NCBI GenBank assembly: GCA_905620445.1
Contig: CAJQTP010000020.1
Location: 1-57,600, forward strand
Length of the DNA stretch: 57,600 nucleotides
Direction of reading: 5' to 3'
Source: an uncultured Candidatus Thioglobus sp.
Lineage (GTDB): Bacteria; Pseudomonadota; Gammaproteobacteria; PS1; Pseudothioglobaceae
The first letter of the stretch is position 1; each line of letters begins with the position of its first letter. The notes under the pieces are model-generated. The model saw only the letters and a program-made list of their open reading frames with translations. It made no database searches and was not told where the DNA came from. Shown one piece after another: positions 26,598-35,453 of the stretch. The position numbers were made by a program, and so were the translations under genes.

Positions 26598-28410
26598 AAT
26601 AAGGCTTAAGGCCATCAATGAGCGGTTGAATATGCGACTCATATTTTTTCCAGTCGTCAGAGCTACCTTGGTACATTTTTTTTCTAACCTGTGATGTGCT
26701 TGCTGTTTTTACAGCTCGCTTGTTAGTGTGAAAATTTAAGCAACTCTCGTCCCACTCTAATTCACAATATTTCAATAATTTTTTAGTTTCTTTTTCTTGG
26801 TTGTTAGTTAAGTCTTCATAATTGATATCATATATTTGATTTGGAAATAATTCATGCCAAAAAATCATAAGTTCTGAATATAATGCATAAAAACTAGCTA
26901 AATCATTTAAATTATAAGCCCATTCATTGCCCTTACCACTGAAGTAGTTTTTATAAATTGACCAGCATACTGCTCTTGCATCTCTTCGTAAATGAATAAT
27001 TTTGGCCTCTGGAAAGGCTGTCAAAATAAATCCAATATATTGAAAATTAAGAGGCCATTTATCGGTAATGATATCTTCATTAATATCAAGATTGGAAAGA
27101 GAGTCTAAGTATTTTTGACGAATAGATAAAAAATACTTTTCAGACAAGTTATTTGTATCTTGAGTTGATGGGTCGGCTAAAATTGAACTAGTGAGATCGC
27201 TTATTGTGCTTAATTCATCTGCTCCATATACTGCATGATGACTTGAAATGATTTGTTCAACTAGTGTTGTTCCTGAGCGAAGCATACCAACAATAAAAAT
27301 TGGGCATTTAAACTGAGGTTCATCTAACAAGTCTTTATTAATAGAAGGAAGGTCATGACTAAAGATTTTTTTAATTAGTGAATGCTTGACCTGATAATCA
27401 TTAATAGAATAATTTAATTGCTCTTTACGAAGGCGATTTCCCTTATTTAAAAACTTAAATAGTACATCTTGATTGTCTAAATCGTCATTCACTTTAGCTA
27501 GAGCAAAATTTATAAATATTTGATCTGATTGGTTGAGATTGCCAGAAGAAAGGAGTGATTTCATTTTAGAAATCTGAATATCATTTTTTTTATATTTTTT
27601 TAATCTGCTTAAATTGAAGTGAGCTTCAGCAAAGTCAGGTTTAACATTGATTGCTTCTTCGTAATGATTTAATGCTTCAACTTCAAGGCCAAGAATTTCG
27701 TATGAAATTCCTAGATTATTAAATGCTTGAGCATATTTTGGGTTAATAGTTACTGCTTTTTTATAATGTTTTATAGCTTCATCAAATTTATCTAGCTCTT
27801 GAGATGCTGCACCAAGGCTATTATGAGCTTCAGCATATTCTGGGCTATAGGCAACTGCCCATTCAAAACTCTTGATTGCAGAGTTTATATAGCCAAGCTC
27901 TAAGGAAATAAGTCCTAGGTTATTATGAGCAGTAGGGTACTCATGTTTAACATTAATTGCTTCTTTATAGTGTTTGATTGCGTTATCAAGCTGATGGGTC
28001 TTTTGAAATGCAACCCCAAGATTATAATGTGCTTCAGCATATTTAGGATTAAGGGCTATTGCCTTTTCAAAGTTATTAATTGCTAAATCAATTGGACCAA
28101 GTCCACTATAACAAGCGCCACTAATATTAAATAGTAATGGATCATTTGGGAAGTCTTTAATTAAAAGTTGATTAGCATATAGTGCTTCTTGGAATTTGTC
28201 ACAAGAGTAGTATTGAATGATTTCATTTAACTGTTCTTGTGTTGGCGTTATTTCTTTTTTTTGGGCTATTTTAGATAGCTCTTTTTTTGCTTCTTGGTTA
28301 TTTGGAAAAGACTTAAGAACAGTTAAATAAATTTTTTGAGCCTCACTTATCTGTCCTTTTTTTTTGAGTTTTTGTGCGCGATTTAAAAGTCGTTGTGTTT
28401 TGATTGTCAT
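26596..28410 (-). CDS. TPR-sulfotransferase fusion protein (array member 1)
   Basis: 604 residues: a helical start, about six TPR units (residues about 10-300, most on the AEAHNNLG pattern), a linker and a C-terminal sulfotransferase domain from about residue 375. The PAPS 5'-phosphosulfate loop reads GMLRSGTTLVEQIIS, followed by GADELSTI with a Glu at the place used as catalytic base in tyrosylprotein-sulfotransferase-like enzymes. The 3'-phosphate segment is IIHLRRDARAVCWS. There is no signal peptide, so it is predicted cytoplasmic; TPRs probably bind the acceptor protein or a partner. The acceptor is unknown. cysC, the PAPS maker, is the convergent neighbour. Its C-terminal ~50 codons are very like members 2 and 3. 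Confidence 0.88.
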   Translation of the reverse strand: MTIKTQRLLNRAQKLKKKGQISEAQKIYLTVLKSFPNNQEAKKELSKIAQKKEITPTQEQLNEIIQYYSCDKFQEALYANQLLIKDFPNDPLLFNISGACYSGLGPIDLAINNFEKAIALNPKYAEAHYNLGVAFQKTHQLDNAIKHYKEAINVKHEYPTAHNNLGLISLELGYINSAIKSFEWAVAYSPEYAEAHNSLGAASQELDKFDEAIKHYKKAVTINPKYAQAFNNLGISYEILGLEVEALNHYEEAINVKPDFAEAHFNLSRLKKYKKNDIQISKMKSLLSSGNLNQSDQIFINFALAKVNDDLDNQDVLFKFLNKGNRLRKEQLNYSINDYQVKHSLIKKIFSHDLPSINKDLLDEPQFKCPIFIVGMLRSGTTLVEQIISSHHAVYGADELSTISDLTSSILADPSTQDTNNLSEKYFLSIRQKYLDSLSNLDINEDIITDKWPLNFQYIGFILTAFPEAKIIHLRRDARAVCWSIYKNYFSGKGNEWAYNLNDLASFYALYSELMIFWHELFPNQIYDINYEDLTNNQEKETKKLLKYCELEWDESCLNFHTNKRAVKTASTSQVRKKMYQGSSDDWKKYESHIQPLIDGLKPY

Positions 28411-28419
28411 TACAAATTT

Positions 28420-30243
28420 TTATTTTTTTAAAAAAGGCTTGAGACCATCAATGAGCGGCTTAATATGCGACTCATATTTTATCCAAGCCTCAGAGCTTCC
28501 TTGGTACATCTTCTCTCTAACTTGTAAAGAGCTCGCTGTTTTGACAGCGCGTTTGTTTTTATGAAAGTTTAGGCAGTTTTCATCCCAATCTAATTCACAA
28601 TACTCTAATAATTTTTTAGTTTCTTGTTCTTGATTAGTAGTTAAGTCTTCGTAGCATATGTCGTAAATTTGTCCTGGGAACTTTTTATGCCAATAATCCA
28701 TCAGTTTAGAATACAGACTATAATATTTAACTAAATCATCGATATTGTAAGAAAATCCATAACCATTGCCACTCCACTTAGATTTATAAATTGACCAGCA
28801 TATTGCTCTAGGATCTCTATTCAGATGAATAACTTTTGCCTCAGGAAGTATAGAAAAAATTAGACCTATGTGTTGGAAATTTGCTGGCGTTTTATCTGTA
28901 ATAATATTAGCAGGGGTATTTAAATGATTAAGGGAGTCTAAGTATTTTTCACGAATTAACGTCAGATTTTTTTTAGAAAGTATTTTTTTATCTTCTGTAT
29001 TAGAAAGCTTACTCTCTAATATTGGGGAGTAGAGCTCCTTTAAAGTACTTAATTCTCCAGCGCCATAAACATTTTTATGGCTAGAAATAATTTGCTCAAC
29101 TAGGCTTGTTCCAGATCGAGGTAAACCAAGAATAAATATGGGGCGTTTAGCATGTGTTTTATATGGCAATGATTTATTAATGGAGTTTGAGCCTATAGCA
29201 AAGATCTCATAAATAATTGAAAATAACCTTTGAGACGTAGTAAAAGAATAATTTAGTTCTTTTTTGCGTAAGCGGTTGCCTTCATTAAGGTAATTAAAAA
29301 ACTTATTAGTATTTCCTAAATCTTCATTAGCATTTGCTAATGCAAAATTAATTGTAATTAGGTTAGATTCACTAACATTTTCGTTACTGAGAAGTAATTG
29401 CATTTTTACAACTTGCTCTTTACTTAAAGTGTACTGCTTGAATAGGCTTAAATTATAGTATGCATCTGCATAATTAGGATCGACCGACAATGCTTTTTCA
29501 AAATATATTATTGCACTATCTATGCTATTTAACTCTTTTTTAGCAAGACCAATATTATTATAAGCATCAGCAAGTTGTGGGTTAGCCGCTAGTGATTTTT
29601 GATAATATTTTATTGCATTTTCAAAGTCCCCACTATTTTGAAAAATAACACCTCGCTGATTAGCAGCTTCTGCATAATTTGGTTTAATAGCTAATGCTTT
29701 ATCAAAGTTTATGCCAGCTTCAAAATCTTTTTGAAGTAGTTTATTTGCAACACCTAAGTTATAGAATGCTTGGGCAAATTTAGGGTTAAAAATTACCGCT
29801 GATTCAAAATGCTTAATAGCAGCATCATATTTCTTAATGATTAAAAGAGCATTACCAAGATTATAATGCGCATTTGGATATTCATTTTTAATACTAATGG
29901 CATTCTTGTAGCTTTTAATAGCCTCTTCAATGAGACCAAGCTCCCGAAGCGTAACCCCAAGATTGTAATGAACTTCGGTATAGTTTGGCTTTAGGGCTAA
30001 AGCTTGCTTAAATTTTTTAACTGCAACATCAAGTTGGTTATTAGCCTTGTAAAAAGAACCACTAACATTAAATAGCAATGGCGCTAGAGGATAATCCTTG
30101 ATTAATACTTCTATTTCAAAAATTGCCTCTTTTTTTTGTCCTTTTGAAAAAGTATCAATAATCGATTGAACAAGATCTTTAGGGGGCTCTTGATGATTTT
30201 TAATATTCTGTAAGTTAATAAGTCTTTTTTTTTGTTTCTTCAT
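28420..30243 (-). CDS. TPR-sulfotransferase fusion protein (array member 2)
   Basis: 607 residues with the same plan as the 26596-28410 gene, 9 bp upstream of it on the strand. About six TPR units span residues 50-290; the sulfotransferase domain from about residue 380 has GLPRSGTSLVEQIIS, GAGELSTL and VIHLNRDPRAICWS. It ends LIDGLKPFLKK. The TPR half is clearly diverged from member 1, while the sulfotransferase C-terminus is nearly the same, which suggests gene conversion or selection on the catalytic end. The frame is intact, so probably functional; the acceptor is unknown. Confidence 0.88.
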   Translation of the reverse strand: MKKQKKRLINLQNIKNHQEPPKDLVQSIIDTFSKGQKKEAIFEIEVLIKDYPLAPLLFNVSGSFYKANNQLDVAVKKFKQALALKPNYTEVHYNLGVTLRELGLIEEAIKSYKNAISIKNEYPNAHYNLGNALLIIKKYDAAIKHFESAVIFNPKFAQAFYNLGVANKLLQKDFEAGINFDKALAIKPNYAEAANQRGVIFQNSGDFENAIKYYQKSLAANPQLADAYNNIGLAKKELNSIDSAIIYFEKALSVDPNYADAYYNLSLFKQYTLSKEQVVKMQLLLSNENVSESNLITINFALANANEDLGNTNKFFNYLNEGNRLRKKELNYSFTTSQRLFSIIYEIFAIGSNSINKSLPYKTHAKRPIFILGLPRSGTSLVEQIISSHKNVYGAGELSTLKELYSPILESKLSNTEDKKILSKKNLTLIREKYLDSLNHLNTPANIITDKTPANFQHIGLIFSILPEAKVIHLNRDPRAICWSIYKSKWSGNGYGFSYNIDDLVKYYSLYSKLMDYWHKKFPGQIYDICYEDLTTNQEQETKKLLEYCELDWDENCLNFHKNKRAVKTASSLQVREKMYQGSSEAWIKYESHIKPLIDGLKPFLKK

Positions 30244-30526
30244 TTTAAGAGCAGGAATGTAAGTTTAAAAGAATTAAATAGCTTAACTACTGTTTTAAAT
30301 AAGGCTTAAGACCATCAATTAGTGGCTGAATATGTGACTCATATTTTTTCCAAGTCTCAGAGCTTCCTTGATACATCTTTTCTCTGACTTGAAATGAGCT
30401 GGCAGTTTTTACAGCACGTTTATTTTCATGAAAGTTTAGGCAGTTTTCATCCCACTTTAATTCACAATACTTCAATAATTTGCGAGTCTCCTCTTCTTGA
30501 TTATTAGTTAAATCCTCATAACATAA

Positions 30527-30625
30527 ATCATATATCTGATTAGGATAGCGCTCATGCCAAAAGTCCATTAAATCCCTATATAATCCATAAAAGTGCACCA
30601 AATCATCAAAGTTGTTTGAGTATCC
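30527..30625 (+). repeat. 99-bp inverted repeat, arm 1 (source copy)
   Basis: Lies in normal sulfotransferase coding sequence of array member 3; on the minus strand it encodes the segment from GYSNNFDDLVHFYG to NQIYD. Its reverse complement is identical at all 99 positions to 30991-31089. Homologous codons exist at this place in members 1 and 2, so this is the original copy. Confidence 0.95.
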
Positions 30626-30990
30626 ATTTGCCTCACCGATGAAAGAGCAAGTAAAGTTTGACCAGCATGTAGCTATAGCATCTCTTTTCAGATGAACAAT
30701 TTTTGCTTCAGGAAATGCTAACAAAATAAATCCGATGTATTGAAAATTTAAAGGCAGCTTATCGGTAATAATTCTATCTGTAGTGTTTAATTGATGAAGC
30801 ATCGCTAAGTATTCTTGACGAACAAATGTAAGAGCCTTTTTACTAAGATGAGTTATATCTCCTTCAATAAAATTTTTTATTATTGGATTTATGAGTTTAG
30901 TTAACGTATTTAATTCGCCTCCACCGTATACTTTATGGTGATTCGAAATAATTTGCTCTACAAGAGTTGTTCCAGATCGGGGCATACCAA

Positions 30991-31089
30991 GGATACTCAA
31001 ACAACTTTGATGATTTGGTGCACTTTTATGGATTATATAGGGATTTAATGGACTTTTGGCATGAGCGCTATCCTAATCAGATATATGAT
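30991..31089 (-). repeat. 99-bp inverted repeat, arm 2 (inserted copy)
   Basis: Perfect inverted copy of 30527-30625, sitting at the junction between the TPR and sulfotransferase parts of array member 3. Read on the plus strand it encodes NNFDDLVHFYGLYRDLMDFW, that is, sense for the gene but in the wrong direction. It supplies the premature TAG. The spacer between the arms is 365 bp. Confidence 0.95.
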
Positions 31090-32467
31090 CAGTAGAATAA
31101 TTTAATTTCTTTTTAAGTAAGCTATTCCCTTCATTTAAGAACCTAAAATATTCAGTAGTATTTTCTAGATTTTTATATATTGTAGCTAAGGCAAGACAAA
31201 GGTGGATCCTTTCTGAATCTTCAAGATTAGCATTTGAGAGAATTGATTTCATTTTTAAAATATGTACATCATTTTCTGAATCATATTTTTTTAAATAACT
31301 TAAGTTGCGATAAGGTTCAGCATTATCAGGGTTAATGGATATAGCTTTCTCAAAGCTTTCGAGTGCAGAGCTTATTTTCCCAGTTTCTTGGTAAGCAATA
31401 CCAAGGTTATTTAATGCTCTAGACTCTGGAAAAATAGATATGGAATTCTTATAGCATGCAATTGCAGCATCAATTTGACCAAGACTTTGATGTGCTACAC
31501 CAAGATTATTATGAGCCTCTTGGAAGTCAGAATGAAGCGCTATTGCTTGATTAAATTGGTGCATTGAAGAATCGACTTCATCAAGTTGAAGAAGAGTTTT
31601 TCCAAGATTATTATGCGCTTCAGCAGAGCTAGGGTTGAGCTCTATAGTCTTCTCAAAATGCGTAACTGCTTCATATAATTGACCAAGGTCTTTGAGGGTG
31701 TTGCCGAGATTATTATGAGCCTCACCATACTCAGGATTAATAGCTATTGCCTTCTCATAACAGTTAACTGCTTCATCTAATTGACCCATTTCTTGGTAAA
31801 TAATTCCAATATTATTTTGAACATTAGCATATTCCGGATTAATGGATAGCGCCTGTGAATAAGAATTAATTGCTTCATCACTTTGTCCGAGTTCATTGAG
31901 GGTATTGCCAAGGTTAATGTGAACCTCAAAATAATCTGGCTGAACACCTAATGCTTTCTTATAGCAGTTAGTTGCCTCATCCAATTGCCCAAGTTTTTGT
32001 AGAACAACACCTAAGTTGTTATGCGCCTCTGCATAGTCTGGATGTGCTTCTATTGCTTGCTCATAAGACTTAACTGCAGCTTCCATTTGTCCAAACTCTT
32101 TGTAAATAACACCAAGGTTATTATGCGCCTTAGCATAGTTTCTATGAATGGCTAATGTCTCTTTATAACACTTAACTGCAGCATCCAGTTGATTGAGTTC
32201 TTGAAATGTAAGTCCAAGGTTGTAATGAGCATCGGCAAATTCAGGTTTAATTTCTAAAGCCTTCTTGAAGCATTTAACTGCCATCTCTAATTCACCCGTT
32301 GTTCTGTAACAAACACCACTGATATTATGAAGTAATGATTCGCCAGGATGATGACTTATTAAAGTTTGAACGTTATCGAGTGCTTCTCCTATATGCCCAG
32401 AAGAATATAGTTCAATTATAGAATTAATTTTATTATTTAAAAGAGGCTCCATGCTCATATTAAAACT

Positions 32468-33157
32468 CTAGCCAGTACTGAGTTTTTTTAAATTTTCCAG
32501 CGCTTGAGAACTATCAGGCTCGATAGTGATGACCCTCTGATAACAATTAGTAGCGCCATCTTTTTGTCCAAGTTCATTAAGGGTATCCCCAAGATTTAAA
32601 AGAGCCAGAGTATAGCTTGGATTAATTTCTATAGCTTTTTCAAAATTTTTAGCTGCGTCACTAATTTTGCCAAGTTTTCGATTGGCAACACCTAGATTAT
32701 TGTGAGCTTCATAAAAGTCATATTTATAGGCAACTGCCCATTCTAAATGTTCAATAGCATCCTCAAATCGATTTAAGTCTATGAGCGTAATCCCAAGTTT
32801 ATTATGGGCCTCAAAGTATTTTGGTAAAATTTCTATTGCTTTTTTAAAGCTTTTAGCTGCATGATCAAGTTTACCAATCTCTCTCATAACGACGCCATGA
32901 TTCAAAAATGCTTCAGCGTAGTCAGGCTTTATTGAAATTGCTGTCTCAAAAAATTGTGCAGCAGTGTCAAATTGCTCTAATTTGTTATAGCATGCACCAA
33001 GTAAGTTGAAAAGTAATGGCACATTAGGATAGTCTTCGTTTAAGGCTCTAATCATATTCATTGCCTCATTTATCTTGTCACTAGAATAAAGACCAATAAC
33101 TAAATCGACTTGCTTCTTGGGAAGGGCAAGTGGAACATTTTCATTTTCATTTTTCAT
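32468..33157 (-). CDS. Stand-alone TPR protein (array member 4)
   Basis: 229 residues made almost wholly of TPRs: after a helical N-terminus (VDLVIGLYSSDKINEAMNMI), about five 34-residue units follow, from NLLGACYNKLEQFDTAAQFF to LALLNLGDTLNELGQKDGAT, ending ALENLKKLSTG. It lacks a sulfotransferase domain. The N-terminus matches those of the fused members, so it could be the 5' part of an older fusion or an adaptor. It is the first gene of the minus-strand array, 9 bp before the long TPR frame. No signal peptide. Confidence 0.82.
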   Translation of the reverse strand: MKNENENVPLALPKKQVDLVIGLYSSDKINEAMNMIRALNEDYPNVPLLFNLLGACYNKLEQFDTAAQFFETAISIKPDYAEAFLNHGVVMREIGKLDHAAKSFKKAIEILPKYFEAHNKLGITLIDLNRFEDAIEHLEWAVAYKYDFYEAHNNLGVANRKLGKISDAAKNFEKAIEINPSYTLALLNLGDTLNELGQKDGATNCYQRVITIEPDSSQALENLKKLSTG

Positions 33158-33362
33158 TTTGTAATTTTTTTTTGCTTAAAATTAATAGATTTATGCTTCA
33201 TAAATATCTTTCTTTTTTATTTTACATATTATCTATATTCTTGACGTCTATTTATTTATCTTATTGAGAGCAGCTTTAAGTGTCTTTTGGTTAGATTGAG
33301 CCTTTACTCCATAAATTTTTAACGAGCTTAAGTTTATAGTTGTTATCAATTAAAATGACTGC

Positions 33363-34304
33363 ATGAAAATACTAAATATCATCATCCCAGAGAGGATGAC
33401 AGGAAGTAGGCTTGATTCTTCATTAGCTGAAATGCTTCCTGATTATTCTCGCTCAAAAATAACTTCATGGATTAAATCTGGAGATGCCTTAATCAATCAA
33501 ACAACTTTTAAGCCAAAGGATAAAGTTAGTGGTACTGAAATTGTTTCTTTAACTTTAAATCAAAAGCAAAGTAACGACTGGATTGCTGAGAAAATTCCTT
33601 TAGATATTGTTTATGAAGATGAAGATATTATTGTAGTAAATAAGCAGTTTGGTCTGGTGACTCATCCAGGTGCAGGAAATTGGAGTGGAACCTTGGCAAA
33701 TGCTCTTCTTTATTATGACCCAGCTTTGTCAACACTTGATAGGGCTGGCATTGTTCATCGATTAGATAAAAATACTTCGGGCTTAATGGTTGTTGCTAGA
33801 AATGAAAAGTCACAAAAATATTTGGTTGAGCAGCTCCAAAATCACTCTGTTGACAGGGAATATTCTGCCATAGTTTATGGGCATATGATTGCTGGAGGAA
33901 CCGTTGATGAGCCTATAGGCCGGGATCCTAAAGATAGGGTTAAGCAAGCTGTCTTAATGAGCGGTAAAGAAGCGACAACGCACTATAGGGCAATTGATCG
34001 GTTTAAAAGTCATACTCACGTTAAAGCAATTTTAGAAACTGGCCGAACGCATCAAATACGTGTCCACCTTTCCCATGTTGGGCATTCTTTGATAGGGGAT
34101 CCAATGTATGGTGGCCGTGTACGTTTTCCAAAAAAAGCAAGTGAGGAGCTAAAAGAAGCCCTTCTTAATTTTAAAAGGCAGGCACTCCACTCAAAAAAGT
34201 TATCTCTAACTCATCCTATTTCAGGAGAGCTAATGTCATGGAAGGCGCCTCTACCAGATGACATGGTAGGGCTGCTGGATGCCTTAAAAAAATTCGATTC
34301 CTGA
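33363..34304 (+). CDS. rluD: 23S rRNA pseudouridine(1911/1915/1917) synthase
   Basis: Makes the three pseudouridines of helix 69 in 23S rRNA. An N-terminal S4-like RNA-binding domain (SRSKITSWIKSGDALIN) is followed by the RluA-family catalytic domain with the nucleophilic Asp in GIVHRLDKNTSGLMVVA. The substrate segment ETGRTHQIRVHLSHVGHSLIGD is intact. It has 313 residues (E. coli 326). RlmH, also encoded here, methylates one of its products. pgeF follows, the usual gammaproteobacterial pair. Confidence 0.95.
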   Translation: MKILNIIIPERMTGSRLDSSLAEMLPDYSRSKITSWIKSGDALINQTTFKPKDKVSGTEIVSLTLNQKQSNDWIAEKIPLDIVYEDEDIIVVNKQFGLVTHPGAGNWSGTLANALLYYDPALSTLDRAGIVHRLDKNTSGLMVVARNEKSQKYLVEQLQNHSVDREYSAIVYGHMIAGGTVDEPIGRDPKDRVKQAVLMSGKEATTHYRAIDRFKSHTHVKAILETGRTHQIRVHLSHVGHSLIGDPMYGGRVRFPKKASEELKEALLNFKRQALHSKKLSLTHPISGELMSWKAPLPDDMVGLLDALKKFDS

Positions 34305-34326
34305 TAATTTTGACTTGTTTAAATTA

Positions 34327-35049
34327 ATGAATTTTTTCCCAAGCAATATTAAACTAATTTCAACACCAAGGCTTTTAGAGGGTGGGAGCAGTAAGGGTAA
34401 CTTTGATAATTTTAATTTGGCGCTTCACGTTAATGATGATCAGGATGCGGTGTTGGCAAATCGTGACTTATTATTGAGGTGCTATAATTTACCCTCTGCT
34501 CCAGCATGGATTAATCAAACGCACTCTAAAATAACTGTTGATGCCGACTCAATATCATCAATAGTTAATGCTGATGCAAGTTATAGCAAAAAACTTGGAA
34601 CAGTTTGTGGAGTGCTTACGGCTGACTGCCTGCCAGTTTTTGTATGTAATAAGCAGGGAACCGCTGTTGGGATTGCTCACGCTGGCTGGAGGGGTTTAGT
34701 TGACGGAGTAATTGAATCTTTAATTGAATCTTTGGATTGCAATGGAGAAGACTTAATAGCTCACTTAGGGCCGGCAATCTCTCAATTATCTTTTGAAGTA
34801 GGCGGTGAAGTTAAATCTCAATATCTTTCTAAAAATAAAAATTTTGAAAATTGTTTTTCTTACTTAAATAATAGATATTATCTTGATTTGTATGAAGCAG
34901 CAAGGATAGTTCTTAAAGGCTTAGGAGTAAATTCAATTAGTGGGGGAGATAGGTGTACCTATAAAGAGTCGGATCAATATTTTTCATACCGAAGAGATGG
35001 CAAGTGCTCAGGTAGGATGGCGCATCTAATTTGGATGGAGAGCGGCTAA
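34327..35049 (+). CDS. pgeF: Peptidoglycan editing factor PgeF (YfiH family, laccase domain)
   Basis: Cytoplasmic enzyme that keeps L-Ser out of the second position of peptidoglycan precursors; relatives were earlier called polyphenol oxidases and include purine-nucleoside-acting enzymes. I start at ATG 34327 (240 residues); a TTG at 34315 is possible. Metal-site motifs are visible: QTHSK, VLTADCLPVFV and GIAHAGWRGLVDGV, with a late GGDRCTY. It lies 22 bp after rluD in the standard order. The stop overlaps the convergent S24-like gene by 4 bp. Confidence 0.92.
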   Translation: MNFFPSNIKLISTPRLLEGGSSKGNFDNFNLALHVNDDQDAVLANRDLLLRCYNLPSAPAWINQTHSKITVDADSISSIVNADASYSKKLGTVCGVLTADCLPVFVCNKQGTAVGIAHAGWRGLVDGVIESLIESLDCNGEDLIAHLGPAISQLSFEVGGEVKSQYLSKNKNFENCFSYLNNRYYLDLYEAARIVLKGLGVNSISGGDRCTYKESDQYFSYRRDGKCSGRMAHLIWMESG

Positions 35050-35453
35050 GAGGTTATTTCTTTCTCTTTGCCTTTTTCACTAAACTTCATTTCCCCACTC
35101 TCTTTTTCAAGTAAGTAGTAGTGAAGTGATTTCTGTTTACGCTGCTTTTGCTGGGTAATGCACCCATGAACTTCAAAATCATCAGTCAGGTTTATATCCT
35201 CATAGGAAGAGTTAAGGCATCTCATAAGCTGGTTATTGTTTTCAATAACATACTGACGAAAATAAAGCTCATCATTAAAATCAATTATTACATAAGCCTC
35301 ATTATGAATGGGCATTCCAGGATCGACAATGATAATGCAATTTTCACTGAATTCAGGCGACATCATGTCACCAATATTTTGAAGTGCGTAAGGCTCTGAA
35401 TTAGTTGAGCAGGTGCTTTGAAATAAAGCTTTGGGGTTATCTAATGCTGACAT
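35046..35453 (-). CDS. S24/LexA-like peptidase-fold protein lacking the usual catalytic Ser/Lys
   Basis: 135 residues resembling the C-terminal S24 fold of LexA/UmuD and phage repressors: PYALQNIGDMMSPEF, then CIIIVDPGMP, then YVIIDFNDELYFRQYV. In active S24 proteins the first segment carries GDSM with the Ser nucleophile; here it reads GDMM, and the position of the Lys base (usually KR) reads FRQ. So self-cleavage looks unlikely. There is no helix-turn-helix DNA-binding domain. Residues from about 105 are Lys/Glu-rich. The start overlaps mutM by 13 bp, so it may be co-expressed with this repair gene. The role is unknown. Confidence 0.65.
   Translation of the reverse strand: MSALDNPKALFQSTCSTNSEPYALQNIGDMMSPEFSENCIIIVDPGMPIHNEAYVIIDFNDELYFRQYVIENNNQLMRCLNSSYEDINLTDDFEVHGCITQQKQRKQKSLHYYLLEKESGEMKFSEKGKEKEITS

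Larger units (their letters stand above)
30287..32458 (-). pseudogene. TPR-sulfotransferase gene (array member 3) interrupted by an inverted duplication
   Basis: One long frame broken by a single in-frame TAG at 31073-31075. The first part (32458 to 31073, 461 residues) has ten TPR units and ends right after the conserved LNYS. After the stop the same frame stays open through a sulfotransferase domain ending at 30287, with GMPRSGTTLVEQIIS, GGGELNTL and IVHLKRDAIATCWS. In intact members 37 codons join LNYS to the PAPS loop; here those are replaced by a 99-bp inverted copy of DNA from further down the same gene. The sulfotransferase part alone offers only a TTG start at 31000 or an ATG inside the PAPS loop, so it probably lacks its first strand. 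The TPR half may still be made. Confidence 0.85.

Noticed and set aside
30626-30990. Invertible phase-variation segment between the perfect inverted repeats
   Set aside because: Flipping the 365-bp spacer would reverse the PAPS-loop part of the gene and restore neither frame nor linker, and no recombinase is nearby. A template-switch scar explains the junction better.
31400-33100. CRISPR-like or minisatellite array
   Set aside because: The regular 102-bp period is explained by 34-codon TPR units in open frames; there are no short identical repeats with unique spacers.
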